Assembly (NCBI GenBank): GCA_023390635.1
Contig: JAEWCM010000149.1
Coordinates: 1-11,988, forward strand
DNA: 11,988 nucleotides
Reading direction: 5' to 3'
DNA from: Bacillota bacterium
GTDB lineage: Bacteria > Bacillota > Desulfitobacteriia > Desulfitobacteriales > Desulfitobacteriaceae
Under the pieces are notes generated by a model. The model worked only from the letters and a program-made list of their open reading frames with translations. It was not told the origin of the DNA and made no database searches. The position numbers and the translations under genes were made by a program. Shown one piece after another: positions 1 to 7,064 of this stretch; the stretch's first letter is position 1, and each line of letters begins with the position of its first letter.

Positions 1-57
1 GCTAAATTGGAGGAAATCCGGGCCTATACCAACAACAAAGAGATTATGGCTTTATGA
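1..57 (+). CDS. trpD: Anthranilate phosphoribosyltransferase TrpD, C-terminal end (partial)
   Basis: An open frame enters from the left edge and ends at the TGA at 55-57, giving 18 residues ending in KEIMAL. The tail has the helix-then-YTN look (KLEEIRAYTN) found at the C-terminus of TrpD proteins. The stop overlaps the ATG of trpC in an ATGA arrangement (54-57), so the two genes are translationally coupled. TrpD joins anthranilate to PRPP, the step before TrpF and TrpC, and trpD-trpC adjacency is very common. The identity rests mainly on position, because only the tail is visible. Confidence 0.72.
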   Translation, partial: AKLEEIRAYTNNKEIMAL

Positions 58-857
58 GCACGATTTTAGAGAAGATTGCCGCCCAAAAAAAGCGCCGCAT
101 TGAAGAACGACTGAAAATTACTACGAGAGAAGTGCTGAGAGACCGGGCCCTTCATACTCCTACGGCTGGACATTCCTTCGCCCAGGCTGTCGGCAGGGCA
201 GGTAAGCTGAATTTGATCGGAGAGATTAAAAAAGCCTCACCTTCCAAAGGGATCATTCAAAATGATTTTCATCCCGTGGCTCAGGCGGAAGCCTATGTGC
301 AGGCAGGGGTGGCAGCTATTTCCGTTTTAACAGAAGAAGATTTTTTCTTAGGCAAAGATGAATACCTGACCGCAGTGGGGGATAAGGTTTCCGTTCCCCT
401 GTTGCGCAAGGACTTCGTGATTGATCTGATGCAGATCAGTGAAGCCAGAATTCTCGGCGCTTCAGCCGTTTTACTGATTGCCGCCTTGCTGGATGACCGG
501 GATTTGCAAACCTTTATGGCAGAAGCGGAGGCGTTAGCGCTGGACGTTCTGCTGGAGGTACACGATGAAAGGGAACTGGAGAGGGGATTAAAGCTGGGGG
601 CATCCATTATTGGCATCAATAATCGGGACTTAAAAACTTTCCAAATTGATTTAGGCACGACGGAACGTTTGGCCAGTATGATTCCCGGGGGAAAAGTTAT
701 TGTCGCGGAAAGCGGGATTCATACGGCAGAGGATATGGATAGGGTGCAAAGGTCCGGAGCACAGGCTGTGTTGATTGGAGAAAGCCTGATGAGAGCGGCC
801 GGAAGTGCCCAATCGGTACAGGACAAGATCAAAGAACTGATGAGAGTTCGGAGCTGA
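54..857 (+). CDS. trpC: Indole-3-glycerol phosphate synthase TrpC
   Basis: The 267-residue protein closes the ring of CdRP to give indole-3-glycerol phosphate, the substrate of TrpA. It is a monofunctional TIM barrel of the usual length. Visible motifs are GEIKKASPSKG (residues 56-66, with the active-site Glu57 and catalytic Lys59), LLRKDF (Lys119, proposed general acid), LEVHDE (Glu168), GINNRDL (Asn190) and VAESGI (Glu219, Ser220, phosphate end). All expected catalytic residues are present, so it should be active. The ATG overlaps the trpD stop (ATGA), which fixes the start. It is followed by trpF after a 29-base gap. Cytoplasmic. Confidence 0.97.
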   Translation: MSTILEKIAAQKKRRIEERLKITTREVLRDRALHTPTAGHSFAQAVGRAGKLNLIGEIKKASPSKGIIQNDFHPVAQAEAYVQAGVAAISVLTEEDFFLGKDEYLTAVGDKVSVPLLRKDFVIDLMQISEARILGASAVLLIAALLDDRDLQTFMAEAEALALDVLLEVHDERELERGLKLGASIIGINNRDLKTFQIDLGTTERLASMIPGGKVIVAESGIHTAEDMDRVQRSGAQAVLIGESLMRAAGSAQSVQDKIKELMRVRS

Positions 858-886
858 TAAGAGGTTAATGGAAGCGGGGTGACAAG

Positions 887-1561
887 ATGGCTAAAGTGAA
901 GATATGCGGTTTGCAAAGACGCTTGGATGTTGAAGCAGCCAATCAGGCGGGGCCTGATTACATCGGCTTTGTGTTTGCGGAAAGCCGCAGGCGGGTCACC
1001 CTGAAGGAAGCGGTGCGGCTGGCGGCTTACACCGATCCTCGAATCGGCAAAGTCGGGGTGTTTGTCAATGCGCCGATCGACGATGTTGTGGAAACGGCAA
1101 AAATGGTTCCGTTGGATGTTGTTCAACTGCATGGTGATGAAAATCAGGAATATATTGCCGAATTGCATCGCAAATTATCGGAAAGCAGTAAAATCTGGCT
1201 AAAGATAGGAATGCCGGAAAGGGAAACAGGCAGTTTTAAGGATGGCGGAGCAAATTTACCGGATAGAGGGCAAGATATTCCGGACGGAGTGGATGCTCTC
1301 CTTTTGGATACTATGACCGGCAAACAGGCGGGAGGAACAGGTAAAACGTTTGACTGGAGGCTGGCTCAGGAATTGTGCCGCAGTCATAAGGTGATTATTG
1401 CCGGCGGACTGAACTCTGATAATGTGCAGGAAGCAATAACTCTTTTGAATCCCTCCGGCGTGGATGTGAGCACTTGTGTGGAGACTGACGGATATAAAGA
1501 TAAAGTGAAGATGGCCTTATTTGTGCAAAGGGTCAGGGAAGTGAGGAATAGTGATGAATAA
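887..1561 (+). CDS. trpF: Phosphoribosylanthranilate isomerase TrpF
   Basis: The 224-residue TIM barrel carries out the Amadori rearrangement of phosphoribosylanthranilate to CdRP, between TrpD and TrpC. KICGL holds the catalytic Cys7 and DALLLDTM the catalytic Asp141. GFVFAESRRRV, VQLHGDE, GGTGKTFDW and IAGGLNSDNV are all typical. Two things are unusual: about 24 extra polar, Gly/Asp-rich residues (about 110-133) just before the Asp141 strand, and GVDVSTCVE, where the phosphate-binding loop normally reads GVDVSSGVE (Cys197 for Gly). The ATG has a GGGGTGA-type ribosome binding site at 876-882. The end overlaps the start of trpB by 8 bases. Confidence 0.95.
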   Translation: MAKVKICGLQRRLDVEAANQAGPDYIGFVFAESRRRVTLKEAVRLAAYTDPRIGKVGVFVNAPIDDVVETAKMVPLDVVQLHGDENQEYIAELHRKLSESSKIWLKIGMPERETGSFKDGGANLPDRGQDIPDGVDALLLDTMTGKQAGGTGKTFDWRLAQELCRSHKVIIAGGLNSDNVQEAITLLNPSGVDVSTCVETDGYKDKVKMALFVQRVREVRNSDE

Positions 1562-2732
1562 AAAAGGACGTTATGGCATTTTTGGAGGACAGTACTCTTC
1601 TGAAACTTTGATGCATGCTCTGGAGGAATTAGAAAAGGCATATGAGCAGGCCAAAAATGATGAAATATTTATTGAGGAGTTTAATGATCTATTAAAGAAT
1701 TATGCCGGCCGACCCTCTCTTTTGTACTTTTCCCGCCGTTTAAGCGAGGATTTGGGGTGCAGGGTGTATCTGAAACGGGAGGATTTAAATCATACGGGAG
1801 CCCATAAAATCAACAATGTGTTGGGCCAGATTTTATTGGCCCGCCGGATGGGCAAGAAACGGGTGATCGCCGAGACAGGAGCTGGTCAGCATGGGGTGGC
1901 AACGGCAACGGCAGCAGCTCTGTTTGGAATGGAGTGCGAAGTCTTCATGGGGACGGAGGACATCGAGCGGCAGGCTTTAAATGTCTATCGGATGCGTCTG
2001 CTGGGGGCTTCCGTGACTGAGGTCCAGTCCGGAACAGGAACCTTAAAGGATGCTACCAGTGAAGCGATGCGGGAATGGGCCAGGCGAGTCAATGACACCT
2101 ATTATGTAGTGGGTTCGGTGGTAGGTCCCCACCCTTATCCCCAGATCGTGCGGGATTTTCAGCGGGTGATTGGGGATGAGATCCGTTCAGAGATGCTGGA
2201 ACGGGAAGGGTGTCTGCCAAAGGCCGTGTTTGCCTGTGTAGGGGGAGGAAGTAATGCGATTGGCACCTTTTACGCCTTCTTTAATGATCCTAAGGTAAGA
2301 TTAATTGGTGCAGAAGCAGGAGGAGACGGCGTAGAAACGGGAAGGCACGCTGCGACTATGACAGCCGGGAGTGTAGGCGTGTTCCATGGAATGAAATCCT
2401 TCTTTCTCCAAGATGATGAAGGACAGATTACGCCGGTGTACTCTATTTCCGCAGGTTTGGATTATCCGGGAATCGGGCCAGAGCATGCATGGCTGAAAGA
2501 TACAGGACGTGGAGAATACTATCCTATTACCGATCAGGAAGCAGTGGATGCTTTTGTTTATCTGGCTCAGCAGGAAGGGATCATTCCTGCTATTGAGAGT
2601 GCTCATGCTGTGGCGCTGGCGCATAAAATGGCCGGACAGTTTGCGGTTGATGATAATATTGTGATTACCATTTCCGGACGTGGGGATAAGGATGTCCATT
2701 CTGTAGGCAAATACAGAGGGGAACTGGATTAG
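1554..2732 (+). CDS. trpB: Tryptophan synthase beta chain TrpB
   Basis: The 392-residue PLP enzyme condenses indole with L-serine to make tryptophan in an alpha2-beta2 complex with TrpA. The PLP lysine is Lys85 in HTGAHKINN. Glu107 in AETGAGQHG is the catalytic acid/base residue, and GGGSN (230-234) binds the PLP phosphate. The form matches the standard TrpB1 class that works with TrpA, not the stand-alone TrpB2 class. A GTG codon at 1551 lies in frame directly before the ATG. I chose ATG 1554 because GAGG at 1543-1546 is then 7 bases away, against 4 for the GTG. The start lies inside the end of trpF, so the two are coupled. Confidence 0.97.
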   Translation: MNKKGRYGIFGGQYSSETLMHALEELEKAYEQAKNDEIFIEEFNDLLKNYAGRPSLLYFSRRLSEDLGCRVYLKREDLNHTGAHKINNVLGQILLARRMGKKRVIAETGAGQHGVATATAAALFGMECEVFMGTEDIERQALNVYRMRLLGASVTEVQSGTGTLKDATSEAMREWARRVNDTYYVVGSVVGPHPYPQIVRDFQRVIGDEIRSEMLEREGCLPKAVFACVGGGSNAIGTFYAFFNDPKVRLIGAEAGGDGVETGRHAATMTAGSVGVFHGMKSFFLQDDEGQITPVYSISAGLDYPGIGPEHAWLKDTGRGEYYPITDQEAVDAFVYLAQQEGIIPAIESAHAVALAHKMAGQFAVDDNIVITISGRGDKDVHSVGKYRGELD

Positions 2733-2788
2733 AAAAACCGGAATTGATGAAAGCAAATGGATAAAATGGTTTTAAGGAGGATGAAGCA

Positions 2789-3631
2789 ATGGTAATGAAA
2801 TCAGGGACTGAAAATAGAATCGAAACAACATTTGTTGATTTAAGGAAGCTTGGGAAAAAGGCCTTTATTCCCTTTGTGATGACGGGAGATCCTGATTTGG
2901 AAACTACTTTGCAAGTGGTAGTGGAAATGATTGAAAAAGGGGCTTCTCTGGTTGAACTGGGAGTACCTTATTCTGATCCTTCAGCTGAAGGGCCGATTAT
3001 TATGCGGGCTGATGACCGGGCGTTGCAGCGGGGCATAAGGCTGAACGATGTGATGAATGTGGCAAGGCAGGTGCGGAATCAAGGCTATGAAACACCTGTG
3101 GTTCTCCTCTTGTATTTCAATTGTATTTTTTGTTATGGACCGGAGCGCTTTTTTTCTGAATGCCAGGCGGCAGGCATTGATGGGGTGATTATTCCCGATC
3201 TGCCTTACGAAGAAAGGAATGAGATTCAGGATTTTGCGGACAGATTTAATGTGATTATGATCTCCCTGGTTTCCCCTGCCTCTCAGGAACGGGCCAGAAA
3301 GATCACGGAAGAGGCGAGGGGTTTTCTCTACTGTGTTTCATCTCTTGGGGTTACAGGAGAAAGGAGCGAATTCAGTACGGATTTCTCCGGCTTTTTTGCC
3401 GAACTTAATCGCTATTCCGACGTTCCCAAGGCCATTGGCTTTGGAATCTCCACGCCGGAGCAGGCACGTGAGCTGAAAAAATATTGTGACGGTGTGATTG
3501 TGGGCAGTGCCATTGTGCGGCGTATTGAAGAAGAGGCTGAGCGGGGAGCCAAGGGGGAAGAGATTGCTAAACAGATCGGCGAGTATACAGCGCAGATGCG
3601 GGCTGCTCTGGATGAGGGGGAAGTGATGTGA
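2789..3631 (+). CDS. trpA: Tryptophan synthase alpha chain TrpA
   Basis: The 280-residue TIM barrel splits indole-3-glycerol phosphate into indole and glyceraldehyde 3-phosphate and channels indole to TrpB. Diagnostic motifs are PFVMTGDP, VELGVPYSDP (Glu56, equal to E. coli Glu49), SSLGVTGERS, AIGFGISTPEQA and DGVIVGSAIV. The second catalytic acid, Asp60 in E. coli (ADGP), is Glu67 here (SAEGP, codon GAA at 2987-2989). Loop 2 is also divergent (YFNCIFCYG). Length and remaining motifs are normal, so I take it to be a functional variant, but activity cannot be read from the sequence. AAGGAGG at 2774-2780 sits 8 bases before ATG 2789. A 56-base gap separates it from trpB, and its stop overlaps the trpE start (GTGA). 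Confidence 0.95.
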   Translation: MVMKSGTENRIETTFVDLRKLGKKAFIPFVMTGDPDLETTLQVVVEMIEKGASLVELGVPYSDPSAEGPIIMRADDRALQRGIRLNDVMNVARQVRNQGYETPVVLLLYFNCIFCYGPERFFSECQAAGIDGVIIPDLPYEERNEIQDFADRFNVIMISLVSPASQERARKITEEARGFLYCVSSLGVTGERSEFSTDFSGFFAELNRYSDVPKAIGFGISTPEQARELKKYCDGVIVGSAIVRRIEEEAERGAKGEEIAKQIGEYTAQMRAALDEGEVM

Positions 3632-5088
3632 TTTATCCTGCCTTAGAGATGTATAACCAAATGTCTGTTCAGGCTCCGGTTGTGCCTGTTACCTGCAAGT
3701 TGTCTGCCGATACCTACACTCCAATCTCATTATTTCAGAAGTTCGGATGCCGTCCCGATAGCTTCCTTCTGGAAAGCGTGCTGGGAGGAGAGCGGTGGGC
3801 CCGCTATTCCATTATGGGAAGGGATCCAATTATCACTTTCGAATGTGATAGGGGAAATATAGTTTACAAAGTAAAAGGAGAAAAAATCGAGCAGACAGGC
3901 AATCCGTCAGAGAGTATTAAAAATATTATAAAAAATTTTTCTGCAGAAAAGTTTTCTTATGTAGAACCTTTTTACTGCGGACTGCTTGGATATTTCGGTT
4001 ATGATTTTATCCGCTATGTGGAAAAAATTCCTGACACTAATCCTGATCCGGTAGGAATGCCTGATTGCCGGCTAATGGCTCCGGGAGAAGTGATTGTCTT
4101 CGATCACCTGAAAAATGAGATTATCTTGATTGCCAATACTTTTACAAAGGATGGTATAGGAGCCTATGGGCAGGCGGTACAGAAACTGGGAAAGATGATT
4201 GAGGAGATTACCACCGGCGTGCCTTATAAAGTGGAGGCTCATCATCGGGGAAAATTGAATTTTATTTCCCAAACCGGCAAAGAGGAATACTGTCAGGCTG
4301 TGGATAAGGCTAAGGCCTATATCAAGGATGGGGATATTTTTCAGGTAGTGTTGTCTCAGCGCTTTGAAGCCGAATATCATGGAGAAGTGCTGCCTATCTA
4401 TAGAGCTTTACGCAATGTCAATCCTTCTCCCTATTTGCTCTACCTGCAATTTGCAGACATGAGCATTGTTGGTTCCTCGCCGGAAATGCTTGTGCGGGTC
4501 CAGGGAAATAAGATTGAGACCTGTCCCATCGCGGGAACCAGAAAACGGGGAGCTACAGCAGAGGCGGACAGTGAATTGGAAAGAGAAATGCTGAGCGACG
4601 AGAAAGAAGTCAGTGAACATTATATGCTGGTCGATCTGGCTCGTAATGATGTGGGAAAGGTGAGCGAGTTCGGCAGTGTAGAAGTAAAAAATCCCGCTCA
4701 TGTGGAGATGTATTCTCATGTGATGCATATCGTGACCAATGTGGAGGGGAAGATGAAGCAGGGAATCAGTACCGTTGATGTTCTTACCTCCCTCCTCCCC
4801 GCAGGAACTCTCTCCGGTGCCCCCAAGGTAAGGGCAATGGAAATCATTGAGGAGCTGGAGCCTCTGCGCCGCGGAGTCTATGGCGGAGCGATTGGGTACT
4901 TGGGTTTTGACGGCAATATGGACACCTGTATTGCGATCAGGACTGCGGTGATCAAGGATCAAAAAATTTATATTCAAACCGGGGCCGGAATTGTGGCTGA
5001 TTCTGTTCCGGAAAAAGAATTTGAAGAAACCATGAATAAGGCAGGAGCACTGTTTACCGCACTGGATAAGGCAGGTGGAATGATATGA
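3628..5088 (+). CDS. trpE: Anthranilate synthase component I TrpE
   Basis: The 486-residue chorismate-binding enzyme makes anthranilate from chorismate using ammonia delivered by TrpG, the committed step of the pathway. The N-terminal domain has LLES at residues 47-50, the motif that binds tryptophan in feedback-inhibited TrpE, so allosteric inhibition is expected. The C-terminal chorismate domain (about 215-480) shows GDIFQVVLSQRF, PIAGTRKRG (300-308), ARNDVGKVS, LPAGTLSGAPK (390-400) and TGAGIVADSVPE. This pattern favours TrpE over PabB. The start is GTG 3628, overlapping the trpA stop as GTGA, with GAGGGGG at 3614-3620 in front. Its stop overlaps trpG (ATGA). Its place after trpA instead of at the operon head is unusual. 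Confidence 0.95.
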   Translation: MIYPALEMYNQMSVQAPVVPVTCKLSADTYTPISLFQKFGCRPDSFLLESVLGGERWARYSIMGRDPIITFECDRGNIVYKVKGEKIEQTGNPSESIKNIIKNFSAEKFSYVEPFYCGLLGYFGYDFIRYVEKIPDTNPDPVGMPDCRLMAPGEVIVFDHLKNEIILIANTFTKDGIGAYGQAVQKLGKMIEEITTGVPYKVEAHHRGKLNFISQTGKEEYCQAVDKAKAYIKDGDIFQVVLSQRFEAEYHGEVLPIYRALRNVNPSPYLLYLQFADMSIVGSSPEMLVRVQGNKIETCPIAGTRKRGATAEADSELEREMLSDEKEVSEHYMLVDLARNDVGKVSEFGSVEVKNPAHVEMYSHVMHIVTNVEGKMKQGISTVDVLTSLLPAGTLSGAPKVRAMEIIEELEPLRRGVYGGAIGYLGFDGNMDTCIAIRTAVIKDQKIYIQTGAGIVADSVPEKEFEETMNKAGALFTALDKAGGMI

Positions 5089-5651
5089 TTCTTTTGCTGG
5101 ATAACTATGATTCCTTTACCTATAATGTCTATCAGATGGTAGGATGCATCAACCCGGATGTTAAAGTATTTCGCAATGACGAAATTTCGGTAGAAGAAAT
5201 TGAAAAACTTAACCCGGATCACATCATTATTTCACCTGGCCCCGGGTTTCCGGTGACAGCGGGGATTACCCTGGAGTTAATCCGGAATTTTTATGCTGAG
5301 ATTCCTATACTGGGAATTTGCCTGGGACATCAGGCGATTGCCGAAGCCCTGGGAGGCAAAGTGGTCCATGCTCCCCAACTGATGCATGGCAAAAGAAGCC
5401 GGGTGAACTTGGACGAAAGCTGTCCCCTTTATGCCGGACTGCCTGAATCGTTGGAAGTGGCCCGTTATCATTCCTTAATTGTCGACCAGGAAACTCTTCC
5501 GAAAGAACTGAAAGTGACGGCCAGAGCGGTGAGCGGGGAAATCATGGGTTTAAAGCATATTAACTATCCCTTGTATGGCATACAATTTCATCCGGAGTCG
5601 ATTTTGACCGAGCAGGGGGAGCGTTTTATTGCCAATTTTCTGCACTTATAA
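5085..5651 (+). CDS. trpG: Anthranilate synthase component II TrpG (glutamine amidotransferase)
   Basis: The 188-residue class I glutamine amidotransferase hydrolyses glutamine and passes ammonia to TrpE. The catalytic triad is visible: Cys79 in GICLGHQ, and His169 and Glu171 in QFHPES. The N-terminal LLLDNYDSFTYN and SPGPGFPVTAGI (oxyanion region) are typical of the TrpG/PabA group. In many Firmicutes one such subunit also serves PabB for folate synthesis, and that could apply here, but no pabB lies nearby. The ATG overlaps the trpE stop (ATGA), with AGGTGG at 5073-5078 as ribosome binding site, which suggests equal expression with its partner. It is the last trp gene. No convincing terminator follows. 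Confidence 0.95.
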   Translation: MILLLDNYDSFTYNVYQMVGCINPDVKVFRNDEISVEEIEKLNPDHIIISPGPGFPVTAGITLELIRNFYAEIPILGICLGHQAIAEALGGKVVHAPQLMHGKRSRVNLDESCPLYAGLPESLEVARYHSLIVDQETLPKELKVTARAVSGEIMGLKHINYPLYGIQFHPESILTEQGERFIANFLHL

Positions 5652-5698
5652 TAAGTAAATTAGGGTGAAGACCGGATGCTTTTTGAATCCAATCAGGA

Positions 5699-5727
5699 TG
5701 GAAAAAATAAGGCCGCCATTATATAAT
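5699..5727 (+). promoter_or_regulatory. Predicted sigma-A-type promoter for the DUF4491 unit
   Basis: A perfect -10 box TATAAT lies at 5722-5727, with TGGAAA (4 of 6 matches to TTGACA) at 5699-5704 and a 17-base spacer. It sits in the 109-base gap after trpG and would start a transcript near 5734, just before the next ribosome binding site. This suggests the following genes are not solely dependent on trp read-through. No operator is apparent. Confidence 0.5.
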
Positions 5728-5760
5728 TAAGCTAGCTGGAAGATTTGGAGGCATGTGACA

Positions 5761-6045
5761 GTGAATTTTGATGGCGTTTTGATTGGACTGGGAGCTTTTA
5801 TCATCATTGGGGTATTTCATCCGATTGTGATTAAAACGGAATACTATATTGGAAAAAAAGCTTGGCCGATGTTTGTGATTTTAGGTATTGTGTTTGCGGT
5901 CTTGTCGGTTTATCAAAAAAGTTTGCTAGGATCTTCTTTGTTAGGCGTACTGGGATTTTCCTGTTTCTGGAGTATTCAAGAGCTATTTGAGCAGGAGGAA
6001 CGGGTAAAAAAGGGCTGGTTCCCAGCTAATCCTAATAAAAAGTAA
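5761..6045 (+). CDS. DUF4491-family small membrane protein
   Basis: The protein has 94 residues. The opening (MNFDGVLIGLGAF, then IIGVFHPIVIKTEYYIGKKAW) is the look I know from DUF4491 proteins, small membrane proteins of unknown function common in Firmicutes and Bacteroidetes. Three hydrophobic stretches at about residues 5-26, 35-51 and 57-72 suggest three membrane helices, followed by a charged tail (EQEERVKKGW, ending NPNKK). I chose GTG 5761 because GGAGG at 5747-5751 is then 9 bases away. The in-frame GTG at 5755 would leave only 3, and family members usually begin MNF. It sits between trpG and a MetF-like gene. No function is assigned. Confidence 0.85.
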   Translation: MNFDGVLIGLGAFIIIGVFHPIVIKTEYYIGKKAWPMFVILGIVFAVLSVYQKSLLGSSLLGVLGFSCFWSIQELFEQEERVKKGWFPANPNKK

Positions 6046-6109
6046 CGAGACTGCCGTTGTGGCATCAATTATTCTTTTTAAGAGTTAAATTTTACCTAGG
6101 GAGATAGAG

Positions 6110-7039
6110 ATGTTGAAAGAGAAGATTGCGGCTCATAAGCCGGGAATATTAACGTATGCTATTACACCGCCTAAATTGGATCACCCGGCAGAAAAGATTC
6201 TGGAGATCACCAGGAAACATATAGAGCGCATTAAGCCATTGGACATTGATGGCTTGATTATCTATGATATTCAGGATGAAATGGACAGGCAAATGGAAGA
6301 ACGGCCTTTTCCTTATCTGGAGACGATTGATTCTGCCACCTACAGTGCAGAGTACTTAAAAGAACTGAATGTTCCCAAAGTGGTATACCGTTGTGTAGGA
6401 AAATACACGGAGGAACAGCTAGCCGGGTGGCTGCAAAGCGATTTGGAACATGATCAGTTTTCCGTATTTGTGGGAGCATCTTCAGGAAAGCAGGCGGTTA
6501 ATCTGAAATTGCCTGAAGCCTATAACATAGCCGCGAATCAGGCGGGACGTCTGACCCTGGGCGGAGTGGTGATTCCGGAAAGACATATTAAAAATGGAGA
6601 TGAACATCTGCGGCTGATCAGCAAAGAGAGAAACGGCTGCAGTTTCTTTGTTTCCCAGGTTATCTATAATGTGGAAGCGTCAAAAAACTTTTTGTCAGAC
6701 TATTATTATTACTGTTGCAGTCATGGGGTAGAGATGAAGCCGATTTTATTCACCGTCAGTCCCTGTGGCTCAGGGAAGACTTTGGAGTTTATGAAATGGT
6801 TGGGTATTAATGTACCCCGATGGATGGAGAATGATTTGACCCATTCTGCGGATATTTTAGATCAGTCTATCAACCTATCCAAGCGGATCTTTGAAGAATT
6901 GTTGGATTTCGCTTTGGAGAAAGGCATACCGATTGGGTGCAATGTGGAAAGCGTATCAGTTCGCAAGGTAGAGATCGAGGCTTCTGTGGAATTGACGAAA
7001 GACATCAGGGCAATGATGGAGAAAAAGTTCAAGCAGTAA
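6110..7039 (+). CDS. MetF-like (methylenetetrahydrofolate reductase superfamily) TIM-barrel protein
   Basis: This 309-residue protein aligns by eye with the MTHFR barrel: TPPK after strand 1 (as in FEFFPPR of E. coli MetF), IPERH like YPEVHP, FFVSQVIYNVEASKNFL like ITQFFFDVESYLRF (the substrate-contacting Gln is kept), MKPILFTVSP like IIPGILPVSN, and INVPRWM like VRIPAWM. The position of the catalytic Glu28 of E. coli MetF (FEFFPP) is Ala17 here (YAITPP), so ordinary flavin-dependent MTHFR chemistry is doubtful. The C-terminal part (GIPIGCNVESVSV) suggests a divergent MetF-like group often labelled simply MTHFR or hypothetical. AGGGAGA at 6098-6104 precedes the ATG. It is followed closely by bcp, probably in one operon. 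A folate or other one-carbon role is inference. Confidence 0.72.
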   Translation: MLKEKIAAHKPGILTYAITPPKLDHPAEKILEITRKHIERIKPLDIDGLIIYDIQDEMDRQMEERPFPYLETIDSATYSAEYLKELNVPKVVYRCVGKYTEEQLAGWLQSDLEHDQFSVFVGASSGKQAVNLKLPEAYNIAANQAGRLTLGGVVIPERHIKNGDEHLRLISKERNGCSFFVSQVIYNVEASKNFLSDYYYYCCSHGVEMKPILFTVSPCGSGKTLEFMKWLGINVPRWMENDLTHSADILDQSINLSKRIFEELLDFALEKGIPIGCNVESVSVRKVEIEASVELTKDIRAMMEKKFKQ

Positions 7040-7064
7040 CTATGAAGTAGAGGAGATCATGAGA

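Noticed and set aside
4408..4977. A 189-codon minus-strand open frame opposite trpE
   Set aside because: trpE is unambiguous here, and the antisense translation is His/Cys-rich with no domain and no ribosome binding site.
5652..5698. A terminator after trpG
   Set aside because: No stem longer than about 4 bp with a following T-run could be found, so operon end is inferred only from the promoter downstream.
6050..6080. A terminator (TGCC-GTTGT-GGCA followed by T-rich sequence) between the DUF4491 and MetF-like genes
   Set aside because: The stem is only 4 bp and the T-rich part begins several bases later, so it is too weak to call.
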